Made by a program: the position numbers and the translations under genes | The notes under the pieces: model-generated | Database searches by the model: none | What the model saw: the letters and a program-made list of their open reading frames with translations, nothing else | What the model was told of the DNA's origin: nothing | Shown here: positions 5,957-14,423 of the stretch, piece by piece | Position numbering within the stretch: position 1 is the first letter of the stretch | Layout of the letters: the number at the start of each line of letters is the position of its first letter | Source: Clostridiales bacterium | GTDB lineage: Bacteria > Bacillota > Clostridia > Oscillospirales > Oscillospiraceae | Length of the DNA stretch: 59,990 bases | Direction: 5' to 3' | Assembly (NCBI GenBank): GCA_004556755.1 | Contig: SFFW01000013.1 | Coordinates: forward strand, 1-59,990

Positions 5957-6586
5957 TCAGCGTGAGGAAACCACGACACGGCAGGTCGCCGATGCTCCGT
6001 AGCAGGTGACGGTTATCGTCGCAACGCCGGAGCCGACCGCCTTTATGGTGGCAGCGGAGCCGTTGCTCTCGATCACCAGAACGTTCTCGTCGGAGCTGGT
6101 CCACACGATCTCGGGATTGACGAGATTCATCGGATACGGCTGCGCCGTAAGCGGGGTCTCGTCGCCGACCCGGCAGCTGAACTCCGTGCGCAGGTCGCCG
6201 TAGTAGTATATCTTGACCTCCGTCACCGTCGGGGTCACGACAGGTGTCGGCGATTCGCTCGGCGAGGGCGAGGGTGCATCCGAAACGGGCGGTGGCGTGG
6301 GCTTGTCGGGGGTTGCGGGAGCGTCCGCATTGGGAAGGCTGACCGCTATCATAACGACGAGCGCAGCGATGACTGCGATAACAAGAACTGCGCCGAATAT
6401 AAGCTGCCACTTACGGTTGTCCGCAGCTCTTGCGTTTGCGGCGGTGCCTTTGACCGCAGAGGGCGTCGTACCCGGAACACGGCTGCTCTGCTGGACCCTT
6501 CTCGTCCCGCAGTTGGGGCAGCGACGGCGAAGCGCCGAGAATTTATTGCCGCAGCGACGGCAGGTTATCTGAGGAATGAAGCCCAT
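5957..6586 (-). CDS. Zinc-ribbon membrane protein with Ig-like (BIG2) domain
   Basis: A 209-residue protein. Residues 8-26 hold a zinc ribbon (CRRCGNKFSALRRRCPNCG); a transmembrane helix follows (LIFGAVLVIAVIAALVVMIA, about 65-85); then a proline-rich linker (PDKPTPPPVSDAPSPSPSES); the C-terminal 80 residues resemble a bacterial Ig-like group 2 domain, with the typical WTSSDENVLVIESNGSA motif and GVATITVTCYG strand. ATG 6586 has AAGGAGGCG 7 bases upstream. It lies 137 bases after the anti-sigma gene on the same strand and could be a read-through target of that operon. Likely a surface or envelope-sensing protein; function unknown. Confidence 0.8.
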   Translation of the reverse strand: MGFIPQITCRRCGNKFSALRRRCPNCGTRRVQQSSRVPGTTPSAVKGTAANARAADNRKWQLIFGAVLVIAVIAALVVMIAVSLPNADAPATPDKPTPPPVSDAPSPSPSESPTPVVTPTVTEVKIYYYGDLRTEFSCRVGDETPLTAQPYPMNLVNPEIVWTSSDENVLVIESNGSAATIKAVGSGVATITVTCYGASATCRVVVSSR

Positions 6587-6723
6587 AAATGCGCCTCCTT
6601 TTAAGCATAGGCTGACACGGCTGCCGCTTTCGGCGGCATGGTGCCGACGCTCACACAAAAGTGAACTTTACCTATAAATAATACAGCAAAGCACACGCTC
6701 CGTCAAGTTTTTAATAATACCGC

Positions 6724-7413
6724 TCAGTCAAACAGCGCCGACATAAGCTCGATTGCGCTGCACGAGCAGAGGTACATACCGTCACCGAAATCGGCGTACA
6801 CCCTGTCGCCGACGAGCTTTACGGTGCAGGTGACAAGGTCCCCGCCCTCCGAGAGCGCCGAAAACTCCAGCGTTTCGGCGTCCTCCGGCAGCTCGCTTTT
6901 GCCCGCCTCATAGCTTGCGCCTTTGCTCGGCGCAAGAAGCTCCGCAAGCTCCTCGGCGCTGATATCGAGCGTACTTTCGCCGTTTAAAAGCTGATCCTTG
7001 CCGGTCGTATCCTGCGGCACGCCCACATCGGCGATGACCGCCGACGAGCCTTTGCTTACGGAAAGCATCTCGGACCCCGAAGCCGTCTCGTTTGCCGGGG
7101 GCGCAAAGCGCTGTGCGGCGAATATGACAAGCGTAAAGCAGGCGACAAGCGCCGCAATGCCGAGAAACACGCTCCGACGCTTCTCAGTCCTCGGAGCCGA
7201 ATTTCTCACGGCGTCCGTAATGCGCTCGTGAAGACCCTGCGGCAGCGCTGTGTCCTCACACACGGCGTCGGAAACGGCGGAGAAGGCGGCAAGGGTGCGG
7301 CTGCACTCGTCGCAGGAGGCGATGTGCTGCATAAGCTCAAGCCGCTCGTCGTCGTTAAGCTCGCCGTCGAGCATTGCGCTGATCTGTATTTTTCTCTGTT
7401 TGCAGTCCGTCAT
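6724..7413 (-). CDS. Anti-sigma factor with zinc-binding ZAS domain
   Basis: A 229-residue single-pass membrane anti-sigma factor. The N-terminal putative zinc-finger (zf-HC2) domain shows the HIASCDEC pattern (H-x3-C-x2-C, about residues 30-37) that binds and holds the cognate sigma factor at the membrane. A helix VFLGIAALVACFTLVIFAA (about 84-102) follows, then a roughly 120-residue outer domain without a known name. It overlaps the ECF sigma gene by 4 bases (ATGA) behind a strong GGGAGGTGAG site, as expected of a sigma/anti-sigma pair. The activating signal is unknown. Confidence 0.88.
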   Translation of the reverse strand: MTDCKQRKIQISAMLDGELNDDERLELMQHIASCDECSRTLAAFSAVSDAVCEDTALPQGLHERITDAVRNSAPRTEKRRSVFLGIAALVACFTLVIFAAQRFAPPANETASGSEMLSVSKGSSAVIADVGVPQDTTGKDQLLNGESTLDISAEELAELLAPSKGASYEAGKSELPEDAETLEFSALSEGGDLVTCTVKLVGDRVYADFGDGMYLCSCSAIELMSALFD

Positions 7414-8027
7414 TTCCGCTCACCTCCCTGTGCTGTAGACGTGTAGAAGTCGGGAATGTTCCCGTCCTTCGTCAAAAAAGCGCAGAGCCGTTTTCTCGCA
7501 CGGAAAATGCGGGACTTCACGGTACCCGCTTCAAGTCCGAGTCTTGAGCCGATCTCCTCATAGCTCAGCCCGCCAAGCTCACGCAAAATGAGTATCTGCC
7601 GCTGGTCGGGGCTTAGGGTGTCAAGCCCGCGCCGCACGGCGTCACGCACAAGGGAGGACTCAAGACTGTCCTCCGGCAGGCTTCGCAGATCGGGGATCTC
7701 GCACTCCTCGCCGTCGTCGTCCTCGCCGTCACGGGTGAGGGAGACGGTCTGCCGCTTGCTTTTTGAGCGCAGAAAGTCAAGGCACACGTTCGAGGCGATG
7801 CGGTAGACCCACGCCGAAAATCGGCTGTCGCCCCGAAACGAGGACAGGGAGCGGTAGATCTTGACAAAGCACTCCTGCGTCATGTCGGCGGCGTCCTCTG
7901 AGCTGCCGGTCATGCGCAGGCACAGCCTGTACACCCCCGCCTCGTACTCCGTGACGAGCGCCTCGAAAGCGTCCGTATTTCCGCCGAGTACGGAACGGAT
8001 TATTTCCTTTTCAAATTCCTCGGTCAT
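7410..8027 (-). CDS. ECF-type RNA polymerase sigma factor
   Basis: A 205-residue group IV sigma factor. Region 2 (LVTEYEAGVYRLCLRMTGSSEDAADMTQECFVKIYRSL...FSAWVYRIASNVCLDFLR, about 20-90) and region 4 (LSPDQRQILILRELGGLSYEEIGSRLGLEAGTVKSRIFRARKRL, about 138-182) are both complete. It should direct polymerase to a stress regulon when released from the anti-sigma factor encoded next. Its start overlaps dusB by 4 bases, so it is translated from the trmB-xth-dusB message rather than from an isolated stress operon. Confidence 0.92.
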   Translation of the reverse strand: MTEEFEKEIIRSVLGGNTDAFEALVTEYEAGVYRLCLRMTGSSEDAADMTQECFVKIYRSLSSFRGDSRFSAWVYRIASNVCLDFLRSKSKRQTVSLTRDGEDDDGEECEIPDLRSLPEDSLESSLVRDAVRRGLDTLSPDQRQILILRELGGLSYEEIGSRLGLEAGTVKSRIFRARKRLCAFLTKDGNIPDFYTSTAQGGERK

Positions 8028-8995
8028 ATCAGATCACGCTTAATCCCGCTCATTATCTTATGCAGCTCCTCCAGCGTTTCGACACGGACAAGCTGCTGTC
8101 TGTAATATGAAGAATTGGCGACGCCCTTTAAGTACCACGGGAGCTGATGCCGTGCCTCAAGGCAGGCAAGGCGCTCGCCGAAGCGCTCGGCGTACAGCTC
8201 CGTCTGCCGCAGCGCAAGGTCGCAGCGCTCCGAAAGCGGGGGAAGGTCCGGAACGACCTCACCGCCGCACAGTGCGTTTGCACGGGGGAATATCCAGGGA
8301 TTGCCGAAGCTGCCCCTGCCGATCATGGCAAGCTCGCACTCTGTGTAGCGGAGGATATGCTCCGCATCCTCCGGGGTAAAGATGTCGCCGTTTGCGATGA
8401 CAGGAATGTCCACCGCACGGCGCACCTCACGGATGATGTCCCAATCCGCACGCCCGGAGTACATCTGCGCCCTCGTTCTGCCGTGGACAGCGATCGCCGA
8501 GGCACCCGCCTGCTGCGCCATGCGTGCGAATTCGACGGCGTTTACGCTGCCGCCGTCGAAGCCCTTGCGAAACTTCACGGTCACGGGGACGGAGACCGCC
8601 CGGACGACGCTTTCGATGATGCGCCCCGCAAGCTCGGGGTCACGCATGAGCGCCGAGCCGTCGCCGCTTTTGACGATCTTTCCCACGGGGCAGCCCATGT
8701 TTATGTCGAGAATATCCGCACCGCTGCCCTCGAGCGCCATGGGAGCCGCCTCCGCCATGACCTCCGGCTCGTGACCGAATATCTGCACTGCAAGCGGGCA
8801 GGGCATGGGCGGATTGTACAGTAGGGAGGCGGTCTTCTCGTCACGGTAAACGAGCGCCTTTGCGCTTATCATCTCGGTCGTCACCATCGCAGCGCCAAGC
8901 TCCGCACAAATGAGACGGAAGGCAAAGTCGCTGACTCCCGCCATTGGCGCAAGGGTAAAGCGCCCTTTAAGCTCTATGCCGCCGATGTTCACCAT
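8024..8995 (-). CDS. dusB: tRNA-dihydrouridine synthase DusB
   Basis: A 323-residue FMN enzyme that reduces uridine to dihydrouridine in tRNA D loops. The TIM-barrel begins LKGRFTLAPMAGVSDFAFR. The active-site region NMGCPVGKIVKSGDGSALM (about 100-118, catalytic Cys) and the phosphate-binding VHGRTRAQMYSG, VIANGDI and MIGRGSFGNPW motifs are all present. ATG 8995 lies within the end of the xth gene (ATGGTGA overlap) and its stop overlaps the sigma-factor start. In many Bacillota dusB neighbours housekeeping genes; here it connects repair/tRNA genes to a sigma/anti-sigma pair. Confidence 0.93.
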   Translation of the reverse strand: MVNIGGIELKGRFTLAPMAGVSDFAFRLICAELGAAMVTTEMISAKALVYRDEKTASLLYNPPMPCPLAVQIFGHEPEVMAEAAPMALEGSGADILDINMGCPVGKIVKSGDGSALMRDPELAGRIIESVVRAVSVPVTVKFRKGFDGGSVNAVEFARMAQQAGASAIAVHGRTRAQMYSGRADWDIIREVRRAVDIPVIANGDIFTPEDAEHILRYTECELAMIGRGSFGNPWIFPRANALCGGEVVPDLPPLSERCDLALRQTELYAERFGERLACLEARHQLPWYLKGVANSSYYRQQLVRVETLEELHKIMSGIKRDLI

Positions 8996-9744
8996 AGCAT
9001 ATCCAATCCCACGGGGCAGTGGTCCGAACCCGTGATCTCCGGCAGGATGTATGCGTCCTTTATGTTGCCGCACAGCCTGTCGGAAACGAGAAAGTAGTCG
9101 ATGCGCCAGCCGACGTTGCGCTGCCGTGCGGCGGCACGGTAGCTCCACCACGAATATGCGTCACGCTTATCGGGGTAGAGACTGCGGAAGGTGTCGGTAA
9201 AGCCGGAGGCAAGAAGCTCCGAAAAGGCGCTGCGCTCCTCGTCGGAAAAGCCGGGATTTCCTCGGTTGGAGGCGGGATTTTTGAGGTCTATCTCCTCGTG
9301 TGCGACGTTCATGTCGCCGCAGACGATGACGGGCTTTACCTTGTCAAGCTCGCACAGGCGGCTGCGGAATGCGTCCTCCCAGCTCAGCCTGTACTCGATG
9401 CGGCGCAGTCCGTCCTGCGCATTGGGGGTGTAGACGCAGACGAGGTAGAAATCCTCGTACTCCAGCGTCAGCATCCTGCCTTCGTGGTCATGCTCGTCGA
9501 TGCCGAGGTTTCGGGTGACGCTTATGGGCGTGTGCTTTGTGAAAACTGCGGTACCGGAGTAGCCCTTTTTGTCGGCATAGCACCAGAAGCTCTCGTAGCC
9601 GGGGAGGTCGAGACTGACCTGCCCCTCCTGGAGCTTCGTCTCCTGAAGGCAGAAGAAATCGGCGTCGAGGGCAAGAAAAATATCTTCAAAACCCTTTTTC
9701 AAAACGGCACGCAGACCGTTTACGTTCCAGCTTATAAATCTCAT
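8989..9744 (-). CDS. xth: Exodeoxyribonuclease III
   Basis: A 251-residue member of the ExoIII/APE1 endonuclease-exonuclease-phosphatase family, normal length. Motifs: MRFISWNVNGLRA (start), FFCLQETKLQ (Mg ligand Glu), VCVYTPNAQ, VIVCGDMNVAHEEIDL, and the C-terminal RIDYFLVS plus SDHCPVGL with catalytic Asp-His. It acts on abasic sites in base-excision repair and as a 3'-5' exonuclease. GGAG lies 7 bases ahead of the ATG, which overlaps the trmB stop by 4 bases. Confidence 0.94.
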   Translation of the reverse strand: MRFISWNVNGLRAVLKKGFEDIFLALDADFFCLQETKLQEGQVSLDLPGYESFWCYADKKGYSGTAVFTKHTPISVTRNLGIDEHDHEGRMLTLEYEDFYLVCVYTPNAQDGLRRIEYRLSWEDAFRSRLCELDKVKPVIVCGDMNVAHEEIDLKNPASNRGNPGFSDEERSAFSELLASGFTDTFRSLYPDKRDAYSWWSYRAAARQRNVGWRIDYFLVSDRLCGNIKDAYILPEITGSDHCPVGLDMLW

Positions 9745-10451
9745 AGTCCGGCTCCTCTTGCGTCCGACAAGGCGGCGTTTCTCAGGCGTTCGGGAACGCC
9801 GTCAGACCCGCACTTCGTTGCCTGCGTTTTGACGGCGGTCAGGGCGTTTATGGGGATGCCTATGCCGTGGAACTTTCGTTCGTAGTCGGTCATTATCCCG
9901 CAGACGCCGTTTTTGTGAAGGTCGTTTGTGAGGTCTCGTATCTCCCAGCCCTCGGAGCGCAGAGCATCCAGCGACCAGTCGAAAAGCGGGCGGTTGTCCG
10001 TCTTAAAGCGTATCTCGCCGCCGAGGGGCAGGATGTCCGCATAGCTGCGGAGAAAGCCGGGGGCGGTGAGACGGTGCTTTGCGTCACGGCTCTTGGGCCA
10101 CGGGTCGCAGAAGTTTATGTATATGACTCCGATCTCGCCGGGGGCGAAAATGTCACGCAGAAGCAGAGCGTCGGCGTCCATAAAGCGGACGTTTCCGATG
10201 CCCTCGGAGCAGACGAGCTCCATGCCCTTTATCATTGCGTCGGGCGATTTTTCGAGCGCAAGCAGCAGCATCTCAGGCTCGCTTGCGGCGAGCGCTGCGG
10301 TAAAGCCGCCCTTGCCGCAGCCGATCTCCAGCCGCAGCTCATCGTATCCCGGAAACTCGGCTTTCCAGCGCCCTTTAACGGCGGTGGGGTCGGGTATAAG
10401 CACCTTGCCGCATCTTTCCATGCGGGGCTTTAGGTTGGGTCTTTTTCTCAT
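9741..10451 (-). CDS. trmB: tRNA (guanine-N7-)-methyltransferase
   Basis: A 236-residue SAM-dependent methyltransferase that makes m7G46 in tRNA. Seen: LRLEIGCGKGGFTAALA (SAM loop, about 44-60), NVRFMDADALLL, the diagnostic INFCDPWPKSRDAKHRL motif, and KTDNRPLFDWSLDAL. ATG 10451 is chosen; a TTG two codons upstream is possible, and the ribosome site is weak in either case. It is the first gene of the operon trmB-xth-dusB-sigma-anti-sigma. No clear promoter could be picked in the 250 bases shared with rex. Confidence 0.92.
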   Translation of the reverse strand: MRKRPNLKPRMERCGKVLIPDPTAVKGRWKAEFPGYDELRLEIGCGKGGFTAALAASEPEMLLLALEKSPDAMIKGMELVCSEGIGNVRFMDADALLLRDIFAPGEIGVIYINFCDPWPKSRDAKHRLTAPGFLRSYADILPLGGEIRFKTDNRPLFDWSLDALRSEGWEIRDLTNDLHKNGVCGIMTDYERKFHGIGIPINALTAVKTQATKCGSDGVPERLRNAALSDARGAGL

Positions 10452-10577
10452 TCTCAAGCTCGTTCACACTCCGATCTTATTACATGCCAACAATACCATA
10501 AAACAGATCAAACATCAATCGGCAAAATAACTCGATAAATTTGTGACAATTTACCTTAAAATACGTCAAAGAGCAGC

Positions 10578-10613
10578 TTGAAATGCAAAAAAACTTGTGA
10601 TATAATTTTACAA
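10578..10613 (+). promoter_or_regulatory. rex promoter with possible Rex operator
   Basis: TTGAAA (10578-10583), 17-bp spacer, TATAAT (10601-10606). The -10 box sits inside TTGTGA-N7-TTACAA (10595-10613), a near-palindrome resembling the Rex half-site TTGT..ACAA, so autorepression is plausible, though the spacing is one base longer than classical sites. Confidence 0.55.
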
Positions 10614-10629
10614 TCAAAAAGAGCAGGGT

Positions 10630-10669
10630 TAAGCTGACGGGAGTCAAGCCCCTGCCGCCTGTCGGCTTA
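10630..10669 (+). repeat. Dispersed hairpin element, copy 1 (rex leader)
   Basis: TAAGCTGACGGG (10630-10641) pairs over 12 bp, with two G-T wobbles, with CCTGTCGGCTTA (10658-10669). The loop carries CCCCTGCCG. It lies in the rex 5' leader. Related copies are at 14382-14423, 14545-14573 (inverted) and, partially, 21312-21333. Confidence 0.65.
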
Positions 10670-10698
10670 TTGCGAAGAATTTTAAGGAGTGGTTTTGA

Positions 10699-11370
10699 AT
10701 GAAACGAGGAGTGAAAGTATCCCATAACGTGATCCGCAGATTGCCGAGATACTTGAGAAAGCTGGACGAGCTGACGGAGGCGGGCGTGAGCCGCATTTCC
10801 TCCGGCGAGCTTGGCAGACAGCTCGGTCTTACCCCCTCACAGATCAGGCAGGATTTTAGCTGCTTCGGTGAATTCGGTCAGCAGGGCTACGGCTATAAGG
10901 TGACCGCTCTGCGTGCGGAGATCGCATCCATACTCGGTATGGACAGAGGATTTAAGGCTATACTTATCGGCGTCGGCAATATCGGTCAGGCGCTCGTGTG
11001 CAACTTTTCCTTCAACCAGTGGGGCTTTGAGCTTATGGCGGCGTTCGACGTCAAGCCTGAGCTTGTCGGCAACGAGCATGACGGCATCATGGTGCATCAC
11101 ATCGACGAGCTGCCGCAGTTTTTGGACGAGAATCATGTTGACGTTGCGGTGCTTTGCGTTCCCAAGAAGCACGCAGTCGCCATTACCGAGCTGCTTACCA
11201 GCCACGGCATAAATGCGATCTGGAACTTCACGAACGTGGAGCTTACCGCACCCGAAAGCAGCACCATAGTCGAGAACATACATTTCTCGGATTCGCTTTT
11301 GTCGCTCAGCTACTTTGTGGCGCAGGATATTGACGAAAAGGCTGCAAGAGCGGCAAGACTCAACAAGTAA
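10699..11370 (+). CDS. rex: Redox-sensing transcriptional repressor Rex
   Basis: A 223-residue NADH/NAD+ sensor. The N-terminal winged helix (VIRRLPRYLRKLDEL..., RISSGELGRQLGLTPSQIRQDFSCFGEFGQQGYGY) is followed by a Rossmann fold with GVGNIGQAL (about 91-99), AAFDVKPEL and the C-terminal domain-swapped helix. When NADH is low it represses fermentation, hydrogen and respiration genes; high NADH releases it. An AAGGAG site precedes ATG 10699. Monocistronic: its own promoter and leader hairpin in front, a terminator behind. Confidence 0.96.
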   Translation: MKRGVKVSHNVIRRLPRYLRKLDELTEAGVSRISSGELGRQLGLTPSQIRQDFSCFGEFGQQGYGYKVTALRAEIASILGMDRGFKAILIGVGNIGQALVCNFSFNQWGFELMAAFDVKPELVGNEHDGIMVHHIDELPQFLDENHVDVAVLCVPKKHAVAITELLTSHGINAIWNFTNVELTAPESSTIVENIHFSDSLLSLSYFVAQDIDEKAARAARLNK

Positions 11371-11382
11371 GCAGAAACGTCA

Positions 11383-11416
11383 AAAAGCGCAGCTTTTCTG
11401 TAAAAGCTGCGCTTTT
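11383..11416 (+). terminator. rex terminator
   Basis: AAAAGCGCAGCTTTT-CTGT-AAAAGCTGCGCTTTT, a perfect stem ending 17 bases before the mnmE start codon. Confidence 0.8.
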
Positions 11417-11433
11417 ACTTTGAGGAGATACTT

Positions 11434-12792
11434 ATGTCAGATACTATTGCGGCGATCTCGACGGGAAGCTGCGTCTCGGCGATAGGCATTGTGCGCCTGA
11501 GCGGGGACGGGGCGATAGAGATCGTGAGCCGAATGTTTTTCCCCTCGTCGGGAAAGCCGATGGATGAGGCAAAGGACAGGCAGCTCGTGTACGGTGAGCT
11601 TCGCGACACGGACGGCAGAGTGCTCGATCTCTGTCTTTGTACGGTGAGCAGAGCGCCGCACAGCTACACGGGCGAGAACACGGCGGAGCTTCAGTGCCAC
11701 GGCTCGCCCACGGTACTCAGAGCGGCGCTCGATGCGGCGTTTAAGCTCGGCGCAAGGCAGGCGCTGCCCGGAGAGTTCACAAAGCGTGCGTTTTTGAACG
11801 GACGCATGGACCTCAGCAGCGCAGAGGCGGTGGCGGATATAATCGACGCCGAGACCGCCGAGGCTGCAAAGAACGCCGCAGGGCAGCTTGCGGGCGCAAT
11901 ATCGAAGAAGATCGAGCGGATATACTCCGCGCTTGCCGACATAAGCGCACACTACCATGCGGTGCTGGATTACCCCGACGAGGACATTGAGGACTTTACG
12001 CTTGACGCTTACCGCACGCAGCTTACCTCTGCCGCAGCGGAGCTTCGGCGTCTGCACGACAGTCACGCCGACGGGCGCATCATGCAGGGCGGCGTTCCCG
12101 CTGCGATAATCGGCAGACCGAACGCCGGAAAAAGCTCTCTTTTAAACCTTGTGCTGGGCTATGACCGTGCCATCGTCACGGACATTCCCGGCACCACGAG
12201 GGACACCATCGAGGAAAAGCTCAAGCTCGGCGGCGTGCTGCTGCGCCTTACCGACACCGCCGGCATACGCAGCACCGACGACGAGATCGAGCGCATGGGC
12301 GTGGAGCGAAGCCTTGATGCGATGAACAGTGCGGAGCTTGTGCTGCTCGTTATAGACGGCAGCCGTGAATTTTCCGCCGAGGACGAGGCGCTCCTGCGTG
12401 AGGCCGAGAAAGCGCCCAAGGCGGTGGTCGTGCTGTCGAAGTCCGACCTGCCGCAGCGCTGCCGACTGCCGGAAACAAAACTTCCGACCGTTAAGCTCTC
12501 CGCCGTCACGGGGGAGGGTCTGCACGAGCTTGAGGCGGCGGTCAAGGCGCTGTTTCCGCTGCCGAACGTGCCTGCGGGCGAGATACTCACGAACGCAAGA
12601 CAGGCGGAGGCGGTCGCAAGGGCGCTTGAGCATCTTGCCTCGGCGCTCGACGCAATGGAGCGTGGGCTTACGCCGGACATCATCCTCACCGAGAGCGAGG
12701 GTGCGATGCTCGCCCTCGGCGAGCTTAGCGGCAAAACGGTGCGGGAGGACGTGACGAACCGCATATTCAGCCGCTTCTGCGTCGGAAAATGA
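11434..12792 (+). CDS. mnmE: tRNA modification GTPase MnmE
   Basis: A 452-residue dimeric GTPase that, with MnmG, installs the (carboxymethyl)aminomethyl group on U34 of tRNAs using 5,10-methylene-THF. The N-terminal folate-binding domain begins DTIAAISTGSCVSAIGIVRLSG; the G domain shows GRPNAGKSSLLN (about 227-238), DIPGTTRD, DTAGIR and the S-K-S-D variant of NKxD; the protein ends with the essential RFCVGK motif. mnmG is not adjacent, unlike the usual mnmE-mnmG pair. Instead the next genes make and salvage its folate cofactor. Confidence 0.96.
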   Translation: MSDTIAAISTGSCVSAIGIVRLSGDGAIEIVSRMFFPSSGKPMDEAKDRQLVYGELRDTDGRVLDLCLCTVSRAPHSYTGENTAELQCHGSPTVLRAALDAAFKLGARQALPGEFTKRAFLNGRMDLSSAEAVADIIDAETAEAAKNAAGQLAGAISKKIERIYSALADISAHYHAVLDYPDEDIEDFTLDAYRTQLTSAAAELRRLHDSHADGRIMQGGVPAAIIGRPNAGKSSLLNLVLGYDRAIVTDIPGTTRDTIEEKLKLGGVLLRLTDTAGIRSTDDEIERMGVERSLDAMNSAELVLLVIDGSREFSAEDEALLREAEKAPKAVVVLSKSDLPQRCRLPETKLPTVKLSAVTGEGLHELEAAVKALFPLPNVPAGEILTNARQAEAVARALEHLASALDAMERGLTPDIILTESEGAMLALGELSGKTVREDVTNRIFSRFCVGK

Positions 12793-12864
12793 CACGAAAG
12801 CACTTGCGGTATACATCGGCGGTGCTATAATTAAGAGACACTCTCCGGAAGGGAGGATATGACG

Positions 12865-14352
12865 ATGGAACTTAAAGACATGAGCCTTGAGACCTTTGCG
12901 TCGGCGCTTGCATCGACGGAGCCGACCCCCGGCGGCGGGGGAGCCGCTGCGCTCGTCGGCGCACTGTCGGCGGCGCTCTGCTCCATGGCGGGCGGCATCA
13001 CGCTGCAAAGCAAAAGGTACGCCGCAAGAAAGGACTCACTTTCGCCGATACTGTCCCGCTGCGAGGAGCTGAGAGAGAGGCTTTTGGAGCTTATAGACGA
13101 GGACGCAAGGCTTTTTCTGCCGCTCAAGGCGGCATACTCCATGCCGAAGGACGACCCCGACTACGGGCGCACCATGGAAAACGCAACGCTCGGCGCCTGC
13201 CGTGCGCCGCTTGAGATGCTGCGCCTTTGCGCAGAGCTCTCGGGGCTTTTGCGGCGTCTGAGCGAAAATTGCAGCCCCATGCTCGTTTCCGACGTCGGCT
13301 GTGCGGCGCACTGCTGCCGTGCGGCGATGGAGTGTGCGGCGATGAACGTGTTTATAAACACCCGCAGTCTTTTAGATAGGGACAAGGCGCTGAAGATAGA
13401 AAACGAGGTGCGGTCTCTCCTTTCGGAAAACGGAGCCGAGGCGACCGCCGTCGGCGAAAAAATTGCGGAAGGCTTAGCCTGCAAAGGGCATGAGGCAATG
13501 CTTATGTGTGGCGCACCCGTCGCCGCCGCAGCGGATGCGGAAACGAAAAAGCGTGCGCAGCGCCTCGGCGACACGGGCGTGACGCCGACGATAGCGCTCG
13601 TCCGTGTCGGCAGTGACCCGGATGCCGTGTACTACGAAAAGTCGGCATCGGAGCGCTGCGAAAGACTCGGCGTCGCCGTAAGAAAAGTGACGCTGCCGCA
13701 GTCGGCGTCCCAAACGGAGCTTATGTCGGCGATACGAGGGCTGAACATTGATGCCGGCGTTCACGGGATACTGCTCCTGCTGCCGCTGCCGGAGAGGTTT
13801 GACGAGAAGGCGGCCTGCGCCGAGATCGCAGCCGACAAGGACGTTGACGGAGTGTCGCCCGGCTCGGCGGCGGGGATATACTCCGGCACGGGCGAGGGCT
13901 TTGCCCCCTGTACCGCCGAGGCGTGCATGATGCTTCTGCATCACTACGGCATTCCGGTCTCCGGCGCAAAAGCCGTCGTCGTCGGCAGGAGCCTCATAGC
14001 GGGCAGACCCGTCTCCATGCTCCTCACACAGGAGGACGCCACCGTCACGCTGTGCCACAGCAAAACGCAGCGTCTGGCGGAGGTCGTGCGTGAGGCGGAC
14101 ATTGTGATAGCCGCAGTCGGGAAGGGCGAATTTCTCGGCGGTGACTGCTTTAGAGCGGGGCAGACGGTCATCGACGTCGGCACGAACTACGACGCAGACG
14201 GGCGTCTTGTCGGCGACGTGTGCTTTGCGCAGGCGAGCCGAAGAGTGCGGGCGATAACGCCCGTTCCTCAGGGCGTCGGGGCGGTGACCGCAGCGGTGCT
14301 TGCCATGCACACGGTGCTTGCCGCCGAAAGACTTACGGGAAAACAAAAATAA
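12865..14352 (+). CDS. Fused methenyl-THF cyclohydrolase/cyclodeaminase (FchA) and FolD
   Basis: A 495-residue two-domain protein. Residues 1-205 match the formiminotransferase-cyclodeaminase C-terminal (FchA) family: FASALASTEPTPGGGGAAALVGALSAAL and the AALxxxVNVxxN-like CAAMNVFINTRSL. Residues about 235-495 match FolD, the methylene-THF dehydrogenase/methenyl-THF cyclohydrolase: PCTAEACMMLLHHYGIPVSG, VVVGRSLIAGRPVSMLL, TVTLCHSKT and PVPQGVGAVTAAVL. In the usual Y-x-x-x-K active site the lysine is shifted (YYEKSASERC), a variant I associate with FolD-like proteins of clostridia. ATG 12865 is preferred over 12859 because GGGAGG lies 8 bases upstream. Both halves act on the same carbon unit. 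Confidence 0.88.
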   Translation: MELKDMSLETFASALASTEPTPGGGGAAALVGALSAALCSMAGGITLQSKRYAARKDSLSPILSRCEELRERLLELIDEDARLFLPLKAAYSMPKDDPDYGRTMENATLGACRAPLEMLRLCAELSGLLRRLSENCSPMLVSDVGCAAHCCRAAMECAAMNVFINTRSLLDRDKALKIENEVRSLLSENGAEATAVGEKIAEGLACKGHEAMLMCGAPVAAAADAETKKRAQRLGDTGVTPTIALVRVGSDPDAVYYEKSASERCERLGVAVRKVTLPQSASQTELMSAIRGLNIDAGVHGILLLLPLPERFDEKAACAEIAADKDVDGVSPGSAAGIYSGTGEGFAPCTAEACMMLLHHYGIPVSGAKAVVVGRSLIAGRPVSMLLTQEDATVTLCHSKTQRLAEVVREADIVIAAVGKGEFLGGDCFRAGQTVIDVGTNYDADGRLVGDVCFAQASRRVRAITPVPQGVGAVTAAVLAMHTVLAAERLTGKQK

Positions 14353-14381
14353 TACTAACTTGTCAGAGTAGGAACGGGTGC

Positions 14382-14423
14382 GTAAGCTGACGGAAGCCGA
14401 ACCCCTGCCGCCTGTCGGCGTAC
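14382..14423 (+). repeat. Dispersed hairpin element, copy 2
   Basis: GTAAGCTGACGG pairs with CCTGTCGGCGTAC with one mismatch; loop GAAGCCGAACCCCTGCCG. Same motif and orientation as 10630-10669. Confidence 0.6.

Noticed and set aside
10630..10669. Intrinsic terminator upstream of rex
   Set aside because: The hairpin lacks a T tract and lies between the rex promoter and its ribosome site.
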